NCBI GenBank assembly: GCA_024642765.1
Contig: JAHEAM010000195.1
Coordinates: 714 to 7,182 of the forward strand
Length of the DNA stretch: 6,469 nucleotides
Direction of reading: 5' to 3'
DNA from: Planctomycetaceae bacterium
GTDB lineage: Bacteria > Planctomycetota > Planctomycetia > Pirellulales > Pirellulaceae
Shown here piece by piece: positions 1-6,136 of the stretch (positions are counted from its first letter, which is position 1; each line of letters begins with the position of its first letter). The notes under the pieces are model-generated. The model saw only the letters and a list, made by a program, of their open reading frames with translations. It had not been told where the DNA came from and made no database searches. A program made the position numbers and the translations under genes.

Positions 1-73
1 CAGTGTCATGCCGGTCATGAGGCAAATATTGACCGAAACAAATTGACTACGAACTGACTCACCGCTTATTGCC

Positions 74-81
74 GGAGAGAG
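74..81 (+). promoter_or_regulatory. Shine-Dalgarno of the giant pilin-like gene
   Basis: A purine-rich GGAGAGAG lies 8 nt (counted from the end of GGAG) before the ATG at 86. It supports that ATG over the in-frame ATG at 98 (residue 5) and the later Met21. No convincing -35/-10 pair is visible in the 73 bases further upstream, so the promoter may lie outside the window or the gene may be co-transcribed with an upstream gene. Confidence 0.7.
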
Positions 82-85
82 AACA

Positions 86-3000
86 ATGAAAAAAGCTATG
101 AATAACTCACATTCGAAAACTTCGCGATCATTTGGAAATCAATCCATGTTTGGGAAACGCCGGACCGCCAGGGCCGCAAATCGCCAGGGCATCACACTGT
201 TGATGGTGATCAGCCTGATCACGTTGTTTCTGTTGATGGGAGCTTCGTTTGTGTTGCTGGCAAACCAGTTCCGCCGCTCGGCAACCTTGCTAGGCCGAAT
301 GGATGTACGCCGCGACGACGCACGATCGTTGGTAAGTCGCGCGTTCTATGACTTGCTGCGCGAACCCAGCTTGGACGATACGCGAAATCCGTTGCGTTGC
401 AATTCATTGCTTGGCGACATGTACGGTTATGGCGGGGTGGCATTTGTTCGCGCCGCATCTGCCAATCCAGCATCTCTAGGTCAAGTGGTTGAGCTTCAAC
501 TAACGGGTAATTCGGACATCACGATCACAGCCAATCACGATCAAGTGCAATCGATCCTGCAGGGCGGTACAGCGCAAAACTTGGCGGATCACAGCGGTGC
601 CTATGACGGTCTCGTCCTGTCTTTCACCACTGGGATGGCCAATGGCACATCCTGTCGCATCCTGGCTTCTATCGTGGAACCCAACGGCAGTGGGGGATTT
701 AATAAACGATTTTTGATCGTTCCCATTTGGAATGATCAAGTCGTTGCTTTTGCAAATCCCGCGTTGCTAGTCGGGTCGCGCGTGGTGATTAATGGCCGGC
801 CATTCTCTGGAACGGGTGCAGGTGCGTACCATCCGTTAACGCCAATAGATCAGCCGGCATTGAGTTTGGAGGCGTTGCGTCCCAATCGTGTTAGTGAAAG
901 CCGAGCGGCATTGATCGCCGCCAATGGCTATTTGGGTTTGACGGGTGTGTCAACCGGAAACCCTCAATCAGCAAACGAAGACTACGACGCCAAAGACTAT
1001 CAAAACATGTTTCTGGCTGCGAAATTGCCAAACGGCACGATCCTTCCGAGCTTTGCAGATCAAGCATTGGAGCGGTTTACAAGTAGTAACCCTGGCTCGG
1101 TTTTTCGTGCGTTCAATAAAAACAATCCGATGGCGACTCCAGAGGTTGATAACGACTTTGATGGTGTCCCAGATGGTTTCTGGATGGACCTCAACTATCC
1201 CGTGATGACCGATATGAAGGGCAAGGTTTACAAGGCCCTGGTATCGTATCATGTCCTCGACATGGATAGTCGAATTAACGTCAATGCTCACGGCAACGCA
1301 TCGCAAATCCCGTCGAACAGTCAGTTCAAGAACCGCCTAAACTTGCTCGAGAGTTTCTACGGCAGTGCCTCATATGGCCAAGCATTCAGTACGGGTCAAG
1401 GTTTGGGGACCGCGGAAATCAATCCGACGCTCGCCGGGTTGCCTTTACAGACACTCTTGACTGGCAATGGAACCTATTCCGGTCGCTACGGTGTCGATGG
1501 CGTGCCAGGTCTGCCAGGAAGGGATAATGCCAGCGCCTACAAATTGTTTGGCTATCCTCAGCGCAACTTTGCAGCACAAGGCCTAGTGGGCAACTCATTC
1601 AGTTCGCCGATGGATATTTTTGGACGACTGGGATACGGAACCAGCAATCTTTGGGCGGCACCATTGTATGTTGATCCCTATTTCCCGACTGCATTGCCGG
1701 CGCATATTCCGATTGGGATGCCGATAACAGACATGCTTTCATCGCCGCTTGTCGACGAGATTGCGGACTCTCCATACGAAGCAGACTTCTCGGCATCACC
1801 TTTCGACAATGTCAGTGGCGCCGATACACCCTTCACAGCGCGTGAATTAGAGGGACTTTTGCGAGCCAATGATGGCGACACCAACATGTTGCCGCGCCGA
1901 TTGCGAGACATTATTAATGCTGGGAATCGTGATCTTGTGACGACCGACAGCTTTGAAGTCCCCGTGCCACGCCGCCATTTAGTTGATGTCCTAGCTAGTA
2001 TGTTTTTGAACGACACAACTTGGGTTGCAAACCTGTCGAGCCCAACGCCAGCAGAGATCCAGGCCATCAATACGCAAATCGCCATCATGTTGCCACCGGA
2101 AGTTCGCCATGGCCAACGCATGGACCTCAATCGCGTTTTCGGAAACGGCCTTGATGACAACGGAAATGGGATCGTCGATGAACCAACCGAAGCGATGGCA
2201 GGCGAAAACTTTGCAGATCCTTATGGTCGGGTTATTTCCATGGACACGAACAATGATGGTATTGCTGGTGGTTTCGCCGAATCAATGACGCGTCAGATTT
2301 TCGCTCGTCATTTGTATATGGTGATTTTGTTGACGACGCAGTGGGTTGACCGTAATGGAAACGGAAACGTAAATAACAATGATTGGGATGATTGGTATGA
2401 CTATGACAAATCTGGCACAACGGATGATGCGGATCTCAAGGCCTATCGTCGAGACGTCGCCCAGTGGGTTGCCAATGTAGTTGACTTCCGCGATGCCGAT
2501 TCGATCATGACGCCATTTGAATTTGACTTGAATCCGCGGGACGGTTGGGGCGTTGATGGCAATATTGCAACCGATGAAGGAATTCCGGATCGTTACGTTG
2601 TTTGGGGCGCCGAGAAACCAGACCTACTCCTAACCGAAGCCTGGGGTGTGCACATGCGACGCACTACCGATTCGGACATGGATGCCGGAGTTGGCGACGA
2701 TGTCGCGGGAGGTGACCCAGACCGTGACAGCCAATACGTGCCGTCTACCGGTGCCTATTTCGAACTTCTTGCCTGTCGTACTAGCGGTGTTGATGCAATC
2801 CCCAATGCCAACAACCAAATTTTTCCAGCGGAAATCTATGGTTCAACGGGCGTTGATCTCGCGCGAACGACGCCAACGGGTGGATCGCCAGTATGGAGAC
2901 TTTCGGTTCGCAAACGCTACAAGGGCGACAGTACACCAGACGACACCACGGACGACCAAGACGACTTGGGGAATCCGGATCCCAATGTGTTTAGTCGCAA

Positions 3001-5056
3001 AGAAATTCGACGCGTTTATTTTGTCCGCCCCAATGCTTCCGTGGAAGTTGCTGCCCACCCCAAAGTCTTTTTTCCGACAGTCACAGTTCCTGAACTTGCT
3101 GTTGGAGCGAATTGCGTGGTCGGCGGAGGAATCAGAAACGGTGGCGATTACACGACCTATCTTGGCCGCCGCAACACGCCGACTTGGGATTCCGAATTGG
3201 ACGATACAAGGAGCATAACCTTGCGTCCTGCCGCGAATCAAATCGAGTTCCGGTTTTACGATGAAGCGAATGCAAGATGGCAACAACAATTGCGATCAGC
3301 GGTTGTGGTGCCGGTTTTGCAAGTCGATGACCATTTCCCAGGTGGATATCGTCCCTTTGGAATTACCGATCCCGTTAATGGCTATGGCCGTGGTGACGGG
3401 CGAACCGCCGCCACGTCAGCGGCAACAGGAATTGGAATTCGAGCGATTGCCGATGGCTACGAATATTTCGATGTCGCCACGGGAACGGTTCACATTTTTG
3501 ATAAGCCCACGGATTTCCAATTGAATCCGAATGATTGGAGCGATGTGTATGAAACAGCTTTGCCGGTAGCATCTCTGGACTCGCCAGCGATGCAAACGGC
3601 AGGCATTCGCGATGACGGATTGCATCGAAAATACAGTGCGGTTTTCTTGCAACGACTGGCAAATCCATTGATGCCGTACGACTCGACGACGAATCCGTAT
3701 ATTACCGTGGATGGGTTAGGAGTTGACGTCAATGTTTTCAACGGTGCGGCCCGAGGATCAGAACCAGACGCGACGGGAACCCCATCACCTCGGGACGTCG
3801 TGGCCACGGTCGAACGCGGCACGAACGAAGTCAACCTTCAACGCCAACGCTGGTTATGGAAGGCCAACATCGATGGGCGTTATGTCGCATCGACGGCTTC
3901 ACGTCCGGAACTCGTTTCAGCAACACCTTCCGACTTGCACTTTCAATCGTTCAACCTGGTCAATTCCTTAGGTCAACTCGACCAAGTTTATCGCTTTCAA
4001 CAAAATCTATATCCATCCGTTTGGACCGCCACGACTACTTTTCCATGGTTGAATTGGAATGATCGACCGTTTGCAAGTCATTTGGAATTGCCAATGGTCC
4101 CCTATGGAACTGCATTTGGGATGCTCAGCACATTCGACGTTTGGGACAACACCCGAAATCCCTATGACGGTGAACGAAGCTCCTCGTTGGCCAGTGTAAG
4201 CCTGCCGGAAACGGCTGGGCAGTTTGGGCATTTGTTCGGATTCCATGCCGATGATTTCTCCGTTTCAACCAATAATGGAATCGGTGCAAATCAAGGAATG
4301 GGTTTACCTTCCCTGCATCGCATACTCGATTATGTCGAGGTACCGTCGCGGTTTGCCGGTATCGAGAAGTACCTTAATCCTGCGGTATTTGGGGTTGGTG
4401 GATCGGGCACGGCGTTAGCCCAATCGCTTGGAATGAGTGCTCCCAACAACTCACTTTCCAATTATCGTTACCCCGGCAAGATCAATCTCAACACGCTGCA
4501 AAGCCCCAATGTGTATGCGGCATTGATGGGCAATTATGTAGCTGCCGTGTCCTTTGGAGTTTTCAATGCGAATCGGATTGACACGACCGGTACGCTACCG
4601 ACGTCGTTTCCCTGGGTCTATCGTTCGGCTGATGCTGCAAACTTGGTGCCGAGTCCCGCGTTGATGATGCGCAGTTCTGGCCCAACGCTGTTTCGACGGA
4701 CGGTACCAAATGATACGAATCCGGGGGGAACGGCACTTTTTGACTCAAACATTGCGACGGGCCCACATAACGACCCAACTCGCAGCGCCTATTTCAAGTA
4801 CGACATGCGGCAGCGGATGGGCAACCTCGTGACGAATCGCTCGAGCGTGTTTGCGGTTTGGGTTACCGTTGGATTCTTCGAGATCGATCCAGCAACCGGC
4901 AATCCAACCCAGAACGAGATTGGTGCCGACGATGGCAGTGCCCAACGCTATCGAGGATACTTTATGGTCGATCGCTCGATACCGGTAGCTTTCGAACCGG
5001 GAAAAGACCACAACGTCGACCGCTGCGTGTTGACCTATACGATCCTGGATGACTAG
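86..5056 (+). CDS. giant pilin/GspK-like membrane-anchored protein with Ca-binding loops (function unknown)
   Basis: This 1656-residue protein is not one I can name. Seen in the sequence: a basic, polar N-terminus (residues 1-34, ending RQ), then G35 and a hydrophobic stretch, ITLLMVISLITLFLLMG onward to about residue 59, followed by an amphipathic basic helix (FRRSATLLGRMDVRRDDARS). That layout matches a class III (prepilin) signal with cleavage after G35. Position +5 would be Met rather than Glu, as in GspK/PilX-like minor pseudopilins. A DNDFDGVPD loop lies at 355-363, a D-x-N-x-NG loop at 690-698, DTNNDG at 720-725, two adjacent EF-hand loops at 755-766 and 772-783, and an Asp-rich stretch near 862-880. 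SRINVNAHG (395-403) and GKINLNT (1464-1470) resemble the N-x-N motifs of GspK-type proteins. GspK proteins are usually only about 300-350 residues, so this is about five times longer. The likely location is the inner membrane or a pseudopilus tip, with the bulk exported; that is inference. The start is fixed by the SD at 74-81 and the stop is TAG at 5054. The reading frame is unbroken and shows no sign of decay. Confidence 0.9.
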   Translation: MKKAMNNSHSKTSRSFGNQSMFGKRRTARAANRQGITLLMVISLITLFLLMGASFVLLANQFRRSATLLGRMDVRRDDARSLVSRAFYDLLREPSLDDTRNPLRCNSLLGDMYGYGGVAFVRAASANPASLGQVVELQLTGNSDITITANHDQVQSILQGGTAQNLADHSGAYDGLVLSFTTGMANGTSCRILASIVEPNGSGGFNKRFLIVPIWNDQVVAFANPALLVGSRVVINGRPFSGTGAGAYHPLTPIDQPALSLEALRPNRVSESRAALIAANGYLGLTGVSTGNPQSANEDYDAKDYQNMFLAAKLPNGTILPSFADQALERFTSSNPGSVFRAFNKNNPMATPEVDNDFDGVPDGFWMDLNYPVMTDMKGKVYKALVSYHVLDMDSRINVNAHGNASQIPSNSQFKNRLNLLESFYGSASYGQAFSTGQGLGTAEINPTLAGLPLQTLLTGNGTYSGRYGVDGVPGLPGRDNASAYKLFGYPQRNFAAQGLVGNSFSSPMDIFGRLGYGTSNLWAAPLYVDPYFPTALPAHIPIGMPITDMLSSPLVDEIADSPYEADFSASPFDNVSGADTPFTARELEGLLRANDGDTNMLPRRLRDIINAGNRDLVTTDSFEVPVPRRHLVDVLASMFLNDTTWVANLSSPTPAEIQAINTQIAIMLPPEVRHGQRMDLNRVFGNGLDDNGNGIVDEPTEAMAGENFADPYGRVISMDTNNDGIAGGFAESMTRQIFARHLYMVILLTTQWVDRNGNGNVNNNDWDDWYDYDKSGTTDDADLKAYRRDVAQWVANVVDFRDADSIMTPFEFDLNPRDGWGVDGNIATDEGIPDRYVVWGAEKPDLLLTEAWGVHMRRTTDSDMDAGVGDDVAGGDPDRDSQYVPSTGAYFELLACRTSGVDAIPNANNQIFPAEIYGSTGVDLARTTPTGGSPVWRLSVRKRYKGDSTPDDTTDDQDDLGNPDPNVFSRKEIRRVYFVRPNASVEVAAHPKVFFPTVTVPELAVGANCVVGGGIRNGGDYTTYLGRRNTPTWDSELDDTRSITLRPAANQIEFRFYDEANARWQQQLRSAVVVPVLQVDDHFPGGYRPFGITDPVNGYGRGDGRTAATSAATGIGIRAIADGYEYFDVATGTVHIFDKPTDFQLNPNDWSDVYETALPVASLDSPAMQTAGIRDDGLHRKYSAVFLQRLANPLMPYDSTTNPYITVDGLGVDVNVFNGAARGSEPDATGTPSPRDVVATVERGTNEVNLQRQRWLWKANIDGRYVASTASRPELVSATPSDLHFQSFNLVNSLGQLDQVYRFQQNLYPSVWTATTTFPWLNWNDRPFASHLELPMVPYGTAFGMLSTFDVWDNTRNPYDGERSSSLASVSLPETAGQFGHLFGFHADDFSVSTNNGIGANQGMGLPSLHRILDYVEVPSRFAGIEKYLNPAVFGVGGSGTALAQSLGMSAPNNSLSNYRYPGKINLNTLQSPNVYAALMGNYVAAVSFGVFNANRIDTTGTLPTSFPWVYRSADAANLVPSPALMMRSSGPTLFRRTVPNDTNPGGTALFDSNIATGPHNDPTRSAYFKYDMRQRMGNLVTNRSSVFAVWVTVGFFEIDPATGNPTQNEIGADDGSAQRYRGYFMVDRSIPVAFEPGKDHNVDRCVLTYTILDD

Positions 5057-5084
5057 CTTTCAGATTGATTGAGGCCTTTCGTAT

Positions 5085-5106
5085 GGTGCGTCGCGACGCA
5101 CCCTAC
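5085..5106 (-). repeat. REP 1, CGCG class
   Basis: A perfect 18-nt palindrome GGTGCGTCGCGACGCACC (5085-5102) is followed by CTAC, so GTAG heads the stem on the - strand. It is the first palindrome after the giant gene's stop codon. Confidence 0.9.
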
Positions 5107-5125
5107 AGCAGTGCCGAAAATGACA

Positions 5126-5147
5126 GGTGCGTCGCGACGCACCCTAT
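5126..5147 (-). repeat. REP 2, CGCG class
   Basis: The same perfect palindrome occurs at 5126-5143, 41 nt after REP 1. The tail is CTAT instead of CTAC, one change from the GTAG complement. It forms an inverted pair with REP 3, with four bases between them. Confidence 0.88.
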
Positions 5148-5151
5148 AGTG

Positions 5152-5173
5152 GTAGGGTGCGTTGAAACGCACC
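5152..5173 (+). repeat. REP 3, TGAA class
   Basis: GTAG (5152-5155) directly precedes GGTGCGTTGAAACGCACC (5156-5173). The outer seven base pairs equal those of the CGCG class, but the centre is TGAA, giving the hairpin a defined polarity. Confidence 0.9.
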
Positions 5174-5186
5174 TTAGCTTTCAGGA

Positions 5187-5208
5187 GTAGGGTGCGTTGA
5201 AACGCACC
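5187..5208 (+). repeat. REP 4, TGAA class
   Basis: GTAG (5187-5190) is followed by the TGAA-centred palindrome (5191-5208), identical to REP 3 across all 22 bases and placed 35 nt further on. It is the last REP before the transposase gene. Confidence 0.9.
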
Positions 5209-5245
5209 CAAACATCCCGAATGCCCGAACTTCCCGAATGTTGGT

Positions 5246-5262
5246 GGATTACTCACTAATCC
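5246..5262. other. stem-loop just upstream of the transposase
   Basis: GGATTA and TAATCC form a perfect 6-bp stem around the loop CTCAC. A run of five T's follows at 5270-5274, but seven bases separate it from the stem, so it is a poor intrinsic terminator. It ends 27 nt before the transposase ATG at 5290 and differs in sequence from the REPs. It could be a transposase-binding or translation-control hairpin, or chance. Confidence 0.35.
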
Positions 5263-5289
5263 GAAACCGTTTTTGTCTTGAATTTAGTG

Positions 5290-5838
5290 ATGAGCAAATA
5301 CCGACGTAATCGAGATGGACAAGTTTTTTTCTGTACGGTCGTAACCAACTTTCGCAAACCCATCCTGACGACAGAAACTGGCAGAAGGTGTTTGCGCGAG
5401 GCCATCGATTCGGTCAGAATTGATCGGCCATTTAAAATCGTCGCATTTGTGTTATTGCGCGATCACCTCCATACCATTTGGGAATTGCCCACGGGAGATA
5501 GCGACTATTCCACACGGTGGCGCCTTATCAAAAAAAAATTCACTCAGGCTTGGCTGGCAAATGGTTTGTCCACTGGGTATGTTTCCGCAAGCCGCATTAG
5601 CCGCGGCGAAAAAGGCATTTGGCAACGTCGTTTTTTTGAGCATACATGCCGCAACGATGCCGATCTAAAACGCTGTGTGGACTATGTCCACGTGAACCCT
5701 TTAAAACATTCTTTGGTAAAAAAAGTAAAGGATTGGCCTTGGTCGACCTTTCATCGTTATGTAATTGCCGGCGAATATACCAACGATTGGGGTAGTTCAA
5801 ACATTTGGTACGGGGACGAATTTTTACACTTTGAATAA
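5290..5838 (+). CDS. REP-associated tyrosine transposase (RAYT, Y1/HUH family)
   Basis: This gene encodes a single-strand DNA nuclease of the IS200/IS605-related Y1 superfamily. In known systems such enzymes cut and join at REP hairpins with a conserved GTAG. The ATG at 5290 is preferred (182 residues), because SKYRRNRDGQVFFCTVVT matches the usual family N-terminus. An in-frame TTG at 5278 would add four residues. No SD is visible before either. Numbered from that TTG, the HUH motif is D62-H63-L64-H65, the STRWRLIKKKFTQAW block is at 78-92, RGEKGIWQRRFFEH at 109-122, and YVHVNPLKH begins at Y136, the likely nucleophile; WPWSTFHRY follows at 153-161. All the core motifs are present and the length is normal, so the enzyme looks intact. 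R61 stands where most relatives have Pro before the Asp-His. The gene has several homopolymers (T7, A9, T7, A7) and about 46% GC over 5281-5820 by hand count, a little below sampled neighbours. It is single copy here and flanked by REPs on both sides. Confidence 0.95.
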   Translation: MSKYRRNRDGQVFFCTVVTNFRKPILTTETGRRCLREAIDSVRIDRPFKIVAFVLLRDHLHTIWELPTGDSDYSTRWRLIKKKFTQAWLANGLSTGYVSASRISRGEKGIWQRRFFEHTCRNDADLKRCVDYVHVNPLKHSLVKKVKDWPWSTFHRYVIAGEYTNDWGSSNIWYGDEFLHFE

Positions 5839-5856
5839 AACTTTATGAATGACAAT

Positions 5857-5878
5857 GGTGCGTCGCGACGCACCCTAC
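5857..5878 (-). repeat. REP 5, CGCG class
   Basis: A perfect CGCG-centred palindrome (5857-5874) plus CTAC, starting 18 nt after the transposase stop codon. A partial second tail (ctacag, 5883-5888) follows it, suggesting a small local duplication. Confidence 0.9.
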
Positions 5879-5896
5879 AACTCTACAGCAATGACA

Positions 5897-5918
5897 GGTG
5901 CGTCGGGACACACCCTAC
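5897..5918 (-). repeat. REP 6, degenerate CGCG class
   Basis: GGTGCGTCGGGACACACC with CTAC retained. Two substitutions (C to G in the centre, G to A in the right arm) break the perfect palindrome. The second removes one pair of the 7-bp stem. It faces REP 7. Confidence 0.85.
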
Positions 5919-5931
5919 AGTATTTCTAGCG

Positions 5932-5953
5932 GTAGGGTGCGTTGAAACGCACC
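5932..5953 (+). repeat. REP 7, TGAA class
   Basis: GTAG (5932-5935) and the TGAA-centred palindrome (5936-5953) are identical to REPs 3 and 4. Together with REP 6 it makes an inverted pair. Confidence 0.9.
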
Positions 5954-5975
5954 ATACCGTAATGCCGAAAATATA

Positions 5976-5997
5976 GGTGCGTCGCGACGCACCCTAC
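5976..5997 (-). repeat. REP 8, CGCG class
   Basis: A perfect CGCG-centred palindrome (5976-5993) followed by CTAC. The bases before it (gccgaaaatata) match the spacer core found between REPs 1 and 2. Confidence 0.9.
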
Positions 5998-6007
5998 GGC
6001 AATGACA

Positions 6008-6029
6008 AGTGCGTCGCGACGTAACATAC
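6008..6029 (-). repeat. REP 9, degenerate CGCG class
   Basis: AGTGCGTCGCGACGTAAC followed by ATAC. The centre is intact, but both outer ends and the GTAG complement have changed, so this copy has probably lost recognition. It lies only 32 nt after REP 8, consistent with a 9-nt loss in the spacer. Confidence 0.8.
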
Positions 6030-6048
6030 AGCAACGCCAAAAAATACA

Positions 6049-6070
6049 GGTGCGTCGCGACGCACCCTAC
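6049..6070 (-). repeat. REP 10, CGCG class
   Basis: A perfect CGCG-centred palindrome (6049-6066) with CTAC, separated from the GTAG of REP 11 by just two bases. This is the tightest inverted pair in the window. Confidence 0.9.
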
Positions 6071-6072
6071 AG

Positions 6073-6094
6073 GTAGGGTGCGTTGAAACGCACC
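6073..6094 (+). repeat. REP 11, TGAA class
   Basis: GTAG (6073-6076) and the TGAA-centred palindrome (6077-6094), identical to the other three TGAA-class copies. It is the last REP before the EVE-domain gene. Confidence 0.9.
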
Positions 6095-6124
6095 GTCTTT
6101 GGTTATCGGCGAACCAGCAATTAT

Positions 6125-6131
6125 AGAAAGG
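6125..6131 (+). promoter_or_regulatory. weak Shine-Dalgarno of the EVE gene
   Basis: AGAAAGG lies five bases before the ATG at 6137. It supports that start, which also begins the conserved NYWLLKTEP motif. Confidence 0.5.
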
Positions 6132-6136
6132 CCCAC

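Larger units (their letters stand above)
5057..5289. other. intergenic region with four REPs and a stem-loop
   Basis: This gap lies between the giant gene and the transposase. It holds two minus-oriented REPs (5085-5106, 5126-5147), two plus-oriented REPs (5152-5173, 5187-5208), three short CCCGAA repeats spaced 8-9 nt apart (5216, 5224, 5233) and an inverted repeat at 5246-5262. The first REP starts 28 nt after the TAG stop. No T-tract follows any REP stem, so none is a classical intrinsic terminator, but the stems could protect mRNA 3' ends as enterobacterial REPs do. No tRNA or protein gene is visible. Confidence 0.75.
5839..6136. other. intergenic region with seven REPs
   Basis: This 298-nt gap between the transposase stop and the EVE gene is mostly REP sequence: five minus-oriented CGCG-class copies and two plus-oriented TGAA-class copies. 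The spacers share a recognisable core (gccgaaaatgaca and variants). Only 42 nt (6095-6136) separate the last REP from the EVE ATG. A weak TTGGTT (6099-6104) and TTATAG (6121-6126) pair with 16-nt spacing exists but would start transcription almost at the ATG, so I do not call it a promoter. Confidence 0.75.

Noticed and set aside
1..57. Possible tail of an upstream gene (frame 1 ends at a TGA at 55-57; frame 2 ends at a TGA at 44-46)
   Set aside because: Only 14-18 codons are visible in either frame and neither gives a recognisable motif. Two frames fit equally well, so no partial CDS is called.
2646..3218. Plus-strand ORF of 190 codons overlapping the giant gene
   Set aside because: It is a shadow frame within a continuous ORF whose motifs continue on both sides; low-complexity Arg/Thr-rich peptide with no family likeness.
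5085..5208. Intrinsic terminator for the giant gene
   Set aside because: The stems are strong and GC-rich but no T-run follows any of them. A role in mRNA end protection remains possible.
5053..5256. Minus-strand ORF of 67 codons
   Set aside because: It runs through REPs 1-4 and its peptide is translated palindrome; no start signal or family likeness.
5085..6094. CRISPR array
   Set aside because: The repeats occur in both orientations, the spacers resemble one another, spacing varies from 28 to 41 nt within each cluster, and no cas gene is present. The palindromes with GTAG and the RAYT explain the pattern better.
5085..6094. Composite transposon or IS bounded by the REP clusters
   Set aside because: No target-site duplication or matching unique outer ends are visible, and RAYTs are normally single-copy and not mobilised with flanking REPs as a unit.
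5915..6136. Minus-strand ORF of 73 codons
   Set aside because: Its coding would be almost entirely REP DNA; same artefact as the upstream one.
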